Assembly: GCF_047663525.1 (NCBI RefSeq)
Contig: NC_092621.1
Location: 76,250,501-76,314,500 of the forward strand
Reading direction: 5' to 3'
Origin: Anas platyrhynchos
Lineage: Eukaryota > Chordata > Aves > Anseriformes > Anatidae
Length of the DNA stretch: 64,000 bases
In this document: in pieces, positions 37,800-49,200 of the stretch
Position numbering within the stretch: the stretch's first letter is position 1
Layout of the letters: each line of letters begins with the position of its first letter
The notes under the pieces: model-generated
The model's database searches: none
The model's input: the letters and a program-made list of their open reading frames with translations, nothing else
What the model was told of the DNA's origin: nothing
Program-made: the position numbers and the translations under genes

Positions 37800-40700
37800 T
37801 ATTCTTTATATTCTGTAGCCTACTCTTTCTGTTCCATAGTCTCTTATACTCTTTAGCGTACTTTTCACAGCTGTAGTGCCCAGCAGTATGGGTCTCCTGA
37901 GTGTGCTGTTAGCATAGCATGCATCTTGCATTCTTGGTTAATGCATCAACAAAATTGGTAGTGACGTTATTCCCCACTGTTTAGCCTTTAGCACGATGGG
38001 ATGGACAGTCTTCCTGAAGGTGGAAAATATGTTTTTGAGTTTCCTCCCCATTCTCAAGGATGAAGAAGTATTTGAATCAGGATTTTCCTCTTCCAGAAGG
38101 AGTGCTTTATCCTTACGGTTAACGTGCAGTGTGGTAAGAAGGTCCCTTCTCTCCACGGTGAAACAAACGAGCCCTGATGCGTAGAGATGCCTCCTCCTAG
38201 AGAAATCTGCAGGTAGATGCAGATTCATAGGCACACGCATGCTTATAGCTATGTTCTGGATGACTGAAGAGATGAAGCTGGGCCTGTCTTACATCAGATT
38301 TACAGTGCCTTCAGCCTTTTCCAGTTGACAGATGCCCCCCTGTATGGGCAGCTGAAACCTAACAGTGCATTTTATTTCTCCCTTCAGGAACAATGTATCC
38401 ACCTCCTGGAATCTGTGACCCTGTGAAAAATCAGACTCTAAAAAGCCTTTGGATTTATTTTTTTTTTTCAGTTCCTGTTCTGATGCAGACTTATCTCAGT
38501 GTGCCATGAAGTTTATGCAGCTTCCATACAGGGACTCAACAGTGGCTTCTGCAGTCTACTGTAAAGACATATTACCTAAAATAAATACTGGCAGCAATGC
38601 CTGAACTGTCTGTTTGGGCAGAAGTGACCTTTCTGGAGAGTTCTCTGTCCCCCAGGCAGCTCTTCTCCTGTACCCACAACTGTTCAGGCTCCTCCTGGCA
38701 TGTAAGTTGTGTCTCATGCAGGGCAAAGGCTCTGGATCATGACCTGATATCAGTAACAACCTTCCTCTGATTTGGTTGAGTACCTGTATGAAGGGGAAAT
38801 TGGTACATTTCATCAAAACCAGTATAAATAAAGTGTTTGTCCTCCCCCAGTCTTGAATGGGCATGTCCAACAAAACTGCCCTCATTCAAAAGCCTCAGGT
38901 GCTGGTCAGCATCTTATGCTACAGACACCTCAGACCATATTTCACATGGATCCAAACAAGCCCCATCTCGTTTGCAACCTTGCATTTCTTGGTAAACACT
39001 TCATTATTCATAATTCATTATTTCTTCCAAGCTCACTTGAGACACAAACCCAAGGCTTAGGACAGATCCCAGAATGTTGAGCCAAAGCAAAGAGAATAAT
39101 CACATGAAAGCTTTGAAGATCAATGATACGTGCTATGCAGTGATGGACTGCAATCATTACCATCCAATCAGGTCCCATTTGTTTTCCTCCATCTACTACC
39201 AACCTACAAAACACAAAACTGTTACAGAAGCTAGAAATGCAAACTTTAATACTCTAGGGCAAGGGCTGGACCTCAAGAGCTTGTACCAATTGTGCATAAG
39301 ATAATATTCTAACTATTAAATAAAGTAAATTCATATTTGAATATTCCTAAGGAAGGAAGTCCTCAGATTTAATTCACCTGATGTAATGGCTTTTAATGTT
39401 GTCACTGAAGAATCATGAAAAGACTCTTCCTCTGGATAGTGATGGTTCCACTGTTTTGGAAAATAGGCTCTACATGTTGTGTATGTGAATCAGCTACCAC
39501 TAGTTACACGATGCGCTCATAACTCGTAACAGTTGATCTGCTTTAATTTAGGAACTTTAGGAACTGACTGCCAGCTGGGTTACAGGGAAAGGTTTTCATT
39601 TGCAAGGAAATGTTTCCTGGGAGGAGGATGAAGGATTGACACTACTTACTCAAGTCAGTCACTGGCACTGTATTTAACATGTCACTGCATTTGACGTGGT
39701 GTCAGTATGTTTGACATCCCGTTGATGCTACTTTCACAGGTGAGCAGAGGGCCCCTGGAGCAGGTTACGCCAACCTGTGTTTTCAGAGCTGCCTATTACC
39801 TCTCTGTGATTTGGGTGGCCGCAGGCTAATGGTGTGTAGTGAGCAAGTGGCAGAGTCAAGTCCAGATGGATGTGCAAGGCACTCACAGTCACATCCTGTT
39901 TTATCAGCCAGTGGAGTAGTTTCTCTTCTGTAGGATTCTGTCAGCTTGTCTTTATGCTGCTACTGTAAGGCCAGCTATTTTCTAAGGGCGAAAGCTTGGT
40001 TTCAGGGTATGGAACAAGCACACTCCCTGCATAGCAGTGTAGCCTTTTATTTCCATCCCCTCAGGGCAGCAGCCGGTTCCACATGCTCCTCAGCGGCAGC
40101 AGCACTGTACTTACAGAAGGCACGGACTCAGTATCCCTTCTCCACCAGTCACAGAGCTGTGAGGAAGAGAGATTTAGGGATGAATGCAAGCATGACCACT
40201 GCAGAAATACACTTTGTGTCAGGTGAAACAGAGTGCAGAAAGGGACAAGAGTAACAGGAAATGCTTAAATAGAACGGAGTAAAACCTGTATTAAAAATAA
40301 TAAAAATAAAATAACAGAATAAAAGAGCCTCATAGAATCAGGTAGCCAGCCTATTTACTAACATACCACAGTACTACAGAGAGATTGCAGCAGCTGAGTG
40401 AAGCTGTGCAGGATGGGGAGCATTTCCATAGGACAACTCTATGTTTTGCTCAGACTTCGCAGCAGGAATTAAGAAGGCAATACTGAATAAAGGCTTGAAA
40501 GGGCTTAGGATCTTCCAAAATACAGAACAGTTAAATAAATTGTGAAATCAACTACAGTTTATGTGAATTATTCATGGTTTAAAAAAAAAAGTTCAAGTTT
40601 GTTTCAGCGATGGAAGAGGACTCTGCTGCCAAAAGGAAGACGAGATACTGATGTATGTTGTGTTTAATAATGGGAGTTTATTGTGAATGCATTAAGCAGA

Positions 40701-42925
40701 ACTAACACTAGTTTTACAAAAAATGACTTCTTACCATGAAATATAGCAGTAGTTGGGCAATTCAGTGACTGAAGCTTTTTAGAACAAAAAAAAAATCATT
40801 ATCTCCGCGGGAGATGGCAAATAGTACAATTATTTGTACTAATAACTGTACACAGTTATTGTGAAACACCTTCGGTGTCTGAAATATGTTAGTCAACTTT
40901 TGCTAAAAGCATCAGCTTGGATTAGCTCAGCCAAGCAACATTTGGACCTAAAGCATACTTTCAGAAAGAAACTTCTGGTACCTCATTTTTTACCATGTTG
41001 TCTGCCTCAGTTTCCTGATGTTTTATAAATGTTTGTTGTTTCAGCCTTCCTGTAAAATACAAAACTACTACTATAAAGCCAGTAACTAGTTTACAATGGC
41101 TTGGCACAAAAAGGCAGCTGTATGTTTTCATTTTCTGGCTCTTCTTCCCCAGTGAACATAGTTTTTTGTTTTGTTTGTTTGCTCGTTTGTTTCAAAATGG
41201 GCTTATTTCCAGATCCTCCCTTAAAGTATTCAATTCAAATACCCGCATCCAATCATTTTTCTTCTTGTATTATTAGTCCTTGCAGCTTATTCCACACGTG
41301 TGCTGATAGAAGCATGAGACTTAGACCTCAGAGGATAAGCATGTATAAGGAGACATCAGTATATTTCCTTTGATGGAAAGACATAATTTCACTATAATTT
41401 CCAGTGCATTGCTCCCAGCAAGCCCGTGAAGCAGATGCGTGTTACATACCTTATCACATCCAAACCCATCAAGGTGGAAAAAAATAAAACGGCATGCAGA
41501 AGTGTCCCTCTGCCCAGAGATAGCAGTGCAATATGCTTCAGCTCACAAATATCTTAAACTTCCTTACCAGCTGAACCCCTCAGTTTTATCTCAAATGGAT
41601 CTACAAGAACCAAACTCTACAAGAACCAAAACTCAGACCATGGACAATTTTATGGCACAGGCCATGATTCTTAGCCCGTATTTGCTTTTGGTGTGTCCAT
41701 CTAAGCCCACAGCTAATTTCCAGTTTTGTGCTGCTCACCTGCTTCATTTTAATTATGTGGTACTTAAAAAACATTTAGAGATGTTATACACACCCACCTT
41801 ATAATCTTTCTCTCAAGAGGTCCCTTCTCTCCTAACATGGGCCATACGCATACTTAAATTTATTAGAAAACATCCTTGTGTAGGGTATACATGCCACAGA
41901 TTTTATGGCACAACTGGTGCTGAACTACCTCTCTGCACACAGATTTATCTATTCATATGTGTTTTTCCACAAGGTACAGGAAGGGAGTTAACAGAGAGCA
42001 TTCTGCAGTGCCAATGGAAACACCCTGTCCCTTTTCACCATGCCATCAAGCATTTAGCATACTGAAACCATTCTGCAATTCCACTGGACTCAAAAGGACA
42101 CAAGAACAGGTTATCTTAAATTTCTTCAGAGCTGCAAGAAGCAGTGCAAGAACTTTGCTGAATAAAGAAACTGAGCACCGTAAGACAAAAGCTGCAGCTT
42201 CTAAGGAGTTGGGGTTCAGAGAAGTGAACAGTATAATCCAGCACACTTCTCCTAATTTCACTGCTGTCTTCTCTGATTACAAGCCTGCACCATCAGAACC
42301 AAAGGAATTAAAACTAACATGAAGTAATAGTTATTGCAAGGATCAACAGAACCTAAAAATATGAAAATGCAGCCAGAGAATGCTACAAGCTGCCTTGATA
42401 GCAGCCACCTTACTAGGACTGTTAAAGAGTTCACCATTAATGAGCTCATAGATTTCAGAGTTCTGCTTGGTACTCACTATGGCTGTGTAGTAATTTGGAG
42501 TAGAAAATGTGGAGTTTTATTTGACTATGTCTGTGATGGGTTTTAGAAACATTTCTGACATGATTCTGAGTTTCAAAAGGGGGGAAAAATGCTAGCATAC
42601 CTCCCCACACCTTCCCTACCAGTCTGCCAGACTTGGTGGCTGGGTTGAACACCACAGCAAAACACAGCAATACACACTTTGTAAAAACCCATTACTCAGT
42701 TCAGAGCCAAAGGCAAGACGTTTATGAGGCGCAGAGAAGAAATGCAGGAGCTGGTCCTCTCCATGTATGCCCAGTAGGCTCTGTAGCTGTTAGGCAGCAG
42801 GGCAGAGGCCATAAAGCAGGCATTTTTACCTTTACTGACCACACTGTGTCAATGTTTCATAAAGAACTTCCGCTCTTTTTTCAGTATATAACAAATAGAA
42901 ACAATGAAATCTCAAGACAACTAGA
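37800..42925. other. Intergenic region between PLPPR1 and MRPL50
   Basis: No exon, RNA gene or large repeat was recognised. Short open frames (for example 41439-41804 and 41957-42322) have no domain or known similarity. In human the bile-acid conjugation gene BAAT lies between these two genes; no BAAT-like coding sequence was noticed here. A 16-bp tandem duplication lies at 41601-41633. Confidence 0.6.
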
Positions 42926-42931
42926 GAAACT

Positions 42932-42937
42932 TTTATT
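42932..42937 (-). terminator. Candidate poly(A) signal of MRPL50
   Basis: AATAAA on the minus strand (TTTATT on plus) lies about 110 bases past the MRPL50 stop, giving a short 3' UTR. Confidence 0.6.
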
Positions 42938-43045
42938 AGTGATACTCATACACTCGGTTGATATCACAGTTAGAGGGCTCTGTTTCAGCTCTGCAGTTCT
43001 ACCTTAAAAGCACAACCAAAACAAAGGGATGCTTCACAGCACCAC

Positions 43046-43478
43046 TCACTGTTCCCAACAAATCTTCAGGTTTGGGGGTAGCTCTGAGGCACACAGTTCA
43101 TCAAACTTTGACCCCTCCTTCACAGGAGTGCTATAGAAAGTCAAGACATCCTGGGCACTGCACATCAGGTGGAGCTGTGAATTGGGGACAGCATGACCAA
43201 GTTCTGATGCCAGCTGATCTAGGAGCCGAAACTTTAGCTTGTTTTCTTTTAGGGACGTCTGCTGCCACTGATCAGGAAGTGAAGGTCCGAAAATCTTCCT
43301 GACATGAGCCTCAAGTAAGCTCTGTATATCCTCCGGAGGAACATAATTCCTGCTGCATGGTGGAGGACAGATCACGCTGGGTTCAGTGGGTTCAGTCTTC
43401 TCTTCAATGACTGTGTTTGCTCCTGCTTTTACTTCTTTCTCCTCCTTCCTGTTGACATCAGACAAACGTATTTTCAGT
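43046..43478 (-). CDS. MRPL50: MRPL50 exon 2
   Basis: The exon is 433 bp, ending in TGA at 43048-43046. The acceptor is placed at the AG of gccaagag, because it is the only nearby AG that joins exon 1 in frame. A more typical upstream acceptor (tgatttcag, exon start 43494) would lead to a stop at 43460-43458. This exon encodes the conserved body of mL50. Confidence 0.9.
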
Positions 43479-44021
43479 CTCTTGGCTACTTAAGCTGAAA
43501 TCAGAGCATGTTTCTATTCCTAGTCACTTAAAATGACAGTCTGAGAAGAGTTTACACATCCTACAGACACGGCAGGTCCGCTATGAACAAAGTGCCACAA
43601 AGGTCGGACCCGATGAGCCCAAGTTCCCTTCCAACCCCTACAATTCTGTGATTCTGTAACAAAACTGCCTAAACTAAACTATTGATTTTGCCCCAGATGC
43701 TGCTTGGCAGGTGGGTCTTCTGTAAACAGAAATCACCTGGCTCCTTTATTTTATTAATACAAGCAAAAATCCTAACCAGGTTATAAATAAAGAAGGAAAT
43801 AAGCAACCAAATCGGTTTCAACCAGAAAATAAAGCCTAACCCCAACTATTGCCCACGACACACCCGCGGGCCCTGCAGCCCCCGGCGGCCGGCGCCTCCC
43901 CCAGCCGATACCTGCGGGCTCCCCAGAGGAGCCGCCGCGGCGCCGACACGAGGCCCCGGCCCCAGCCGCAGCCCAGCCGCTGCCCCGCCGCCGCCATCAG
44001 CCCCACAGCGGCGGCAGCCAT
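43046..44021 (-). CDS. MRPL50: MRPL50, mitochondrial large ribosomal subunit protein mL50
   Basis: This two-exon CDS spans 44021-43912 and 43478-43046 and encodes 180 residues from the first in-frame ATG. The protein is a metazoan-specific component of the mitochondrial 39S subunit, made in the cytosol and imported. Exon 1 encodes an Ala/Arg/Gly-rich amphipathic leader (MAAAAVGLMAAAG..RRLLWGAR) typical of a presequence. Exon 2 holds the family core: VICPPPCSRNYVPPEDIQS, FGPSLPDQWQ, LKFRLLDQLASELGHAVPNS, DVLTFYSTPV and the terminal KFDELCASELPPNLKI. Human MRPL50 is 158 residues; the extra length is in the leader and the linker around exon junction residue 37. Starting at Met9 (43997) would give 172 residues. 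Exon 2 is certain; the exact start and acceptor are inferred. Confidence 0.93.
43598..43658 (+). mobile_element. CR1 LINE 3'-end remnant
   Basis: A short stretch reads as a forward CR1 3' end: ggtcggacccgatgagccc, then ttcccttccaaccc and the terminal attctgtgattctgt microsatellite. It lies within the MRPL50 intron, antisense to that gene. Confidence 0.85.
43912..44021 (-). CDS. MRPL50: MRPL50 exon 1, coding part
   Basis: ATG at 44021; 36 codons plus two bases, followed by donor gtatcg. The initiator context is gaaATGg, with G at +4 and a purine at -3. An upstream out-of-frame ATG at 44112 opens a frame that overlaps this start, so the transcription start must be known to decide whether it is a real upstream ORF. 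Confidence 0.8.
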
Positions 44022-44031
44022 TTCGGGAAGT

Positions 44032-44095
44032 CCTTCCCCTTCCCCTTCCCCTTCCCTTTCTCCTCCTCCTCCCTCCCCTTCCCCTTCCCTTTGCC
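44032..44095. repeat. CCCCTT/CCTCCT homopyrimidine repeat (plus strand)
   Basis: Repeats of ttcccc and ctcctc form a nearly pure pyrimidine strand (purine on the MRPL50 sense strand) in the 5' UTR or promoter of MRPL50. It is likely length-variable. Confidence 0.85.
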
Positions 44096-44146
44096 TCCCG
44101 GCAGCCCGCCATGACGCCACTTCTGCCCGCTCCCGCCCTGCCTGAC

Positions 44147-44158
44147 GGGAGTTGTAGT
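44147..44158 (-). promoter_or_regulatory. ZNF143/STAF-like motif ACTACAACTCCC
   Basis: The minus strand reads ACTACAACTCCC, close to the core ACTACAATTCCC of the ZNF143 (STAF) binding site. Such sites are frequent in CpG promoters of nuclear genes for mitochondrial proteins. It lies about 126 bases upstream of the MRPL50 ATG. Confidence 0.65.
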
Positions 44159-44200
44159 GCTGACAATAAAAGCTGGGCACGAGAGTATAAGACCTGTTTT

Positions 44201-44202
<2 letters not shown>

Positions 44203-44236
<34 letters not shown>
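44203..44236 (+). repeat. Poly(T) tract, 34 bases
   Basis: This is an uninterrupted T run just upstream of the MRPL50 promoter. No flanking retroposon was recognised. Confidence 0.95.
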
Positions 44237-44237
<1 letters not shown>

Positions 44238-44239
44238 TA

Positions 44240-45765
44240 TTTATTTTAAGTAATTTCGTTTTAAAGAGTGAGAGGTGATGCCACGAAGCTCAGCCGAAGG
44301 ATACACCCGTGCTTTGATTCTGGTTTAGTGCACATCTACTTTGCCCTGGCCACAGAAGAAAAATACATGTTGGGGCCAGGCACAGCCTCCAGTCGCATCT
44401 AGCATAGTGTTGGTGACAGGTGTCCTGAGAAGGAGCAGGAAAGCTTTAGCCAAGGCACAGCTTTCTCTTGCTAAAGTGAGAGGTTCGGGGAAAACTCTTT
44501 TCCACGTTTCAGAGAAGCATTGCACTGATACATGGCACAGCAATGAGATACCTGGCGGGAGCAGAGGTTTATTTGAACTTAGGTGTATGGAGACCTACAG
44601 GACAATAACAAGACAAAAAAAAAAAAAAAAAAAAGGTGTTCACGACTCTGCTGTGAGCTCCTGGGGTGCTTTTTGGCAAGTCACTTGATCTTCCTTCACG
44701 GTTTTCATCAGGACAGACTAAATACACACACTAATTACTCAATGACTGGACCTTTGTGAAAGAGTTTTGTTACGTATTGCCTGTATAACACAATGGTTAC
44801 TAACACACACACAGAATCAACAACAACAAAGTTATGGGAAACCTATTCTCTCTGCTTTCCATTTCCTTGCTGGCAAGAGCAGTGGGTATAAGTGGCTGCA
44901 AGGAGTTGAGTGCTGAGCTTGGTGGCTGTGGCTGCACAAGCACAGTCCTCGGTGGCCCTAGAGGGCCTCCATGTGCAGGTGACTCTCGAGGTTGTCATAT
45001 GCCTCTCTTCCAGGTGAGGCGTATGAGGTTTCTGAGAGAGAGATCATATCATTTTCTGGATTGTATGCTCTTTACTGTTTGGTGGGCTGCTCCAAGGCAT
45101 TACCACGTGATGGGTGTAGCGTGTCAGCTGGTGGATATCCTGGTATGACTTTAGTTCTGCTGTTTCTGCCATTTATGGCAAAGGGCAGAGCTGCATTTTT
45201 TCATAACAACCGTCTGGCAGTGCTTTATTTAACAGAGCTTAGCATCACTAACAACTACTTGGCAACATATCAAAGGTCAAACTGTGGGCATTTGGCATCA
45301 GCCTAATTATTCAAGTTATGACAATTGGATAGGCCAAGATCCTTCCCTGCACGTTTAATGTTGATTACCATGAAAATGCTACAATAAAAGCACCAAGATA
45401 AATAGGCTTCGGACAGCACTAACTCAGCCTGTGCAACCCTAAGTCAGTGTATGGCAACCTTGCTGAGCTGAACCAAGTGCATGATTCTGCAGAGGCTCAA
45501 AAGGTTTTTTGTGGTAATGTTGCTGATCTGTGTGGAGTCCAGTGCAATGCTTGTCACATACATCTCCGAACTTTCCTCAGTTTTTGTCTTGAGTTATCAG
45601 AATTAACATCTCCAGTTTTATCACTGTTGGATTATTTCACTTAGATCTGCTCAGAATTTCCCAAGATCACCAACAATAGAACTTCAACTTAATTTTTGCA
45701 AAGGCGACTGAGAACCACAGAGGTGTGAAAGAGACTGAAAAGTTTATACAGAATAAACATTTGTG
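44240..45765. other. Intergenic gap between MRPL50 and ALDOB
   Basis: About 1.5 kb. It holds an A tract near 44613-44634. No exon was recognised; in mammals the zinc-finger gene ZNF189 lies about here and no zinc-finger coding sequence was seen. Open frames at 44341-44688 and 44834-45306 have no domain. Confidence 0.65.
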
Positions 45766-45774
45766 AGACGGAGA

Positions 45775-46162
45775 CTGGTTTTGAATTACTGTTTTATTTG
45801 CACAATTAAGACAGGTTTTAAGAATTTGGCTGCAAAAATGTGGTAAGGGGCAAGGGTGACTAGTGGTACCTACTTAATATGCCTACTACTCTAGGGACTA
45901 AGTTTAAACCAAAGGGAGAGTGGATTCGTGATTCAGTGTTAGTTATTGTTTATTATATGGAAATAATTCTTCATTTTTAGAATGTGTAGATGAAAAAAGA
46001 ATATCCCCTCTGTAAATTGTGAAAGTCAAGGCTAGAAGAGTAAGCTAATCCATTTCCAGTTTTGTTCAGAGTAAGGAAAATTAGGTTTCTTTGTTTTTCT
46101 TTCCTTTCTGAGCACCTTTCACCACATGAAGCAGGACAGGACAAAGGCAGATTCCTGTGCTT
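45775..46162 (-). other. ALDOB: ALDOB 3' UTR
   Basis: Sequence from the stop codon to about 20 bases past the AATAAA at 45798-45793. The length of about 390 bases is usual for this gene. No other candidate signal lies between. Confidence 0.75.
45793..45798 (-). terminator. ALDOB poly(A) signal AATAAA
   Basis: TTTATT on the plus strand, about 365 bases downstream of the ALDOB stop. Confidence 0.75.
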
Positions 46163-46258
46163 TCAATAGGTGTAGCTGGCAGTGAAAAGTGACTGCGTGG
46201 CAGCTGCATCAGTCTTCCCAGACACAACATACTGTCCTCTGCAAGCTAAACTATTAAT
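46163..46258 (-). CDS. ALDOB: ALDOB exon 9, residues 334-364 and stop
   Basis: Acceptor ctttttcag; 31 codons and TGA. It encodes [20 protein letters not shown] and [11 protein letters not shown]. The flexible C-terminal tail ends in the catalytically important Tyr364. Confidence 0.97.
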   Translation of the reverse strand: MNSLACRGQYVVSGKTDAAATQSLFTASYTY

Positions 46259-49200
46259 CTGAAAAAGAAACAAAAAAGGAGGAGATCAGATTAGCTTGGA
46301 GTAAGAAAGACAACTGTAGAAAGACACTAGCAGTGAACAAAGTGCAAAATTGTGGAAAAAGGAGTCAGCTGCTGAATTCACTTATTATATTTATAAGCTA
46401 GCTTAGTTTTGTGACACTGTTTGATGGTCGCTAGCTGGTTGACAGTAAGGGGAGCATTTTTCTTCAGACAAACACTCCGCGGATGTAAGTCTACATTACA
46501 AAAGAAAATTATCCAGCTGTGACTAGCAACAACCTCTGCTGTTTCTTGCATTAGATTTCTGTCACGCCAACTAGAATAATATCCTTAGTGTACAGGAAGC
46601 ACCAAAAAGGGCAGGAATAAGAGGAACATTAGGAACGTGACAATATGTCTCCAAAATAACACAGAGACGTATGACTCCTCTCTGACACAGAAAGGAGGGA
46701 GCAGCTCCTCTTGGCATCAAGGGGAAGGCCTCGTACCTGCGCCCGCTTACGGAAAGCCTCCTGTGCAGCCTTCTTGTTCTCTGATTTGCCCAGCCATGCT
46801 GCCAGGGCAGAGGCCTGCAGAGCCCTTCCGTAGGAAAAGGTCAGTTTCCAAGGTTTAGGCAGAGAGGACTGATTCATAGCATTCAGGTTGAGAGAAGCCT
46901 CCTCTTCACTTTGACCTCCAGACAGGAAGCAGATTCCTGAAAGAAAGAGACCTCAGGACTTAGAAACTGGGGCGCTCCAGCTGCCAAGCCACCATCTCTG
47001 ACCTCTGTGTGCCAGAGAAATGAGCATGTCAGATGGAGGAGCAAGGCCAGTAGGAGTGACAGTGTGAAGGGATATATGGGAACAAATCAAGAATCACCAG
47101 GAACAGCAGCAGGAACAGTGCGGAGGAGAGTAGTGACGGTTGCTGCAGCTACATCCTGAGGGGTGTATTTTTTGGTGCAGGCATGCCCGGCTGTCACCAT
47201 GTTGGGTTTCAGCAATGTCCCCTCCAGGTAGACATGATGATCGTTCAAGGCCTTGTAGACAGCAGCCAGAACCTGGGGGAGCGAATAGGAGGATTGAATA
47301 CACATCTGTGCTCAATGCTTTACCTCAGCCTACTGTGGAGAGACAGCTCATTCCTTGGAAGTGGGAGAAGATCAAACTAAATTTCTTGAAATTTGTCACA
47401 GGGGTTGCAGCCCTGGAGGCACCGATGCTTTTGTGATGACTAGGACATTTTCCTTTTTTATTGGATTTGTCCTTACAAACTGACATACTGAACAAGGAAT
47501 AAATGCCTTTATAACCAATGTATCCTTTTCAGCTCAGGAATGCTTATATTGACAGTTTGACTGGAAATCCAAAAACAGGGATTCTGCTCTCACATTTGCT
47601 ACTAGCTAATTATTTGACTATGAGTGACCCATTTCTGTGATACAGTTATGAAGGACCTTTTTGGTCAAAACTCATTGAAATCTGTCAATGCAAACCCTGC
47701 ATAAGATTAACTACTGATTTGTGAGGGTGCAGAGATCAAGAATCTTACCTTTTCTGTGACATACTGGCAGCGCTGGAGATCGTGGTCTCCATCAGGTAAG
47801 ACTTCTGGCTCCACAATGGGCACCAAGCCATTCTAAGGAAGGAAAAACAAGGAAGTTTTTGGAGGTGGGAAAGAAAAACTGTCCTGGCTGTCTGTATTGT
47901 CTCTGGTGACATGCCTTCTTGCTGCACTGCCCTTTCTCCACATTTCCCAAGACCCTCACAGAGATCCACTGTTCACAATACCTAGTCTATTATCAGAGGG
48001 AACAGTGAAAAAGGGACGAAAACATCTCAAGGAAGGCTGCAGAAGGGTAGATACCTGCTGGCAGATGCTGGCATAGCGTGCCAGTGTGTTGGCATTCTCT
48101 TGGATGGCAAGTTGAGAGGGTGTTGTGCTGGTGATCTTCAACACTGCACGCCACTTGCCAAAGTCAACACCATCTTTCTTGTACTGGGCGCAGCGCTCAG
48201 ACAGTCCATCCAGTCCTGCATGTGAAAGAACAGAGCTTCAGTGAGAACAGCTCTTTCAGAAATAACTCTGAAAAGTACCATGACACCAGCCAAGGCTGCA
48301 ACTCCTGTTGAGTCACCCCATGACTTTCACTAGTCATAGCTAAGGCTTCTTAGATCTCTCCTTACCTTCGATGGTGGTTTCTCCATTTGTTCCTGCTAGG
48401 GGCGATGTGCCTTTATCCAGCTGAAGAGACAGCAGAAACAGAAAGAGTTACAGAGTGAGGGAGGTCAGCCTGAGCCTTGCACCCCAGAGCTAGTCTACCT
48501 TTGCAGATTAACTGTGAGTAAAGTATAGGGCTGAACAGACTGCTAGTGGAAGGAAGGGAAGGGCTCCAGTAAAGGGGAGGAACAGGAGAGAATTGGGTCA
48601 TGGGGGCAACATGCAGGTGGCTGTGGGGAGTAGATCAACAGCTCTGTCAGCTGCAGAAAGGATTTAATTAGGTTATTGCATGGAAGGATGTAACTGCAGT
48701 GAATGGTAAATATATGGGTGCTGTTGGACAAAAGGGTGCTGCATCGGTTGCAAATGTTTCACTGTTTAGTTGTACAAAAGCAATGCAGAGAATGGTAGCA
48801 GAGACATTCTAGGGATTTCAAAACCGAAAAAAAACAAACAAAAGTTGTTGTTGGGAGTGAGTATAGACCCCACACATGTACAGATACTCACTTTTATTCC
48901 CACCACAATGCCTTTTTCTTTGATGATAGCTGGAAACGGTTTTCCACTGCTGTCTTTCTGATAGAGAGTCTCGTGGAAAAGTATCACTCCCCCAATGCTC
49001 TGGTTGATGGAAGTATCAGAAGAGAAGAGTATCTCTCGAAAAGCACGGCGATTCTCCTCTGTGTTCTCCACGTTGATCCTCTGCAGCCTGTTCCCCATGG
49101 TACCTAGAAAGGTGGCCAAAGGCCAGACAGAAATGTGTTAGGCCTTGCTGCCCTGGTCCAAGAATACAGTAATTAGAAAGAACTGGGGCTTCAGTGCAGC

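Larger units (their letters stand above)
43860..44165 (-). promoter_or_regulatory. MRPL50 CpG-rich promoter and first exon
   Basis: This GC- and CpG-dense block in otherwise AT-rich DNA covers exon 1 and its upstream sequence. There is no TATA box. It contains a ZNF143-like element, a CRE-like TGGCGTCA beside an ATGGCGG (YY1-like) at about 44106-44119, and a CCCCTT repeat. This is typical of a housekeeping promoter. Confidence 0.8.

Noticed and set aside
43836..44180. Frames of about 100 codons across the MRPL50 promoter in several phases
   Set aside because: CpG-rich and repeat-rich DNA lacks stops; only the phase joined to exon 2 of MRPL50 is supported.
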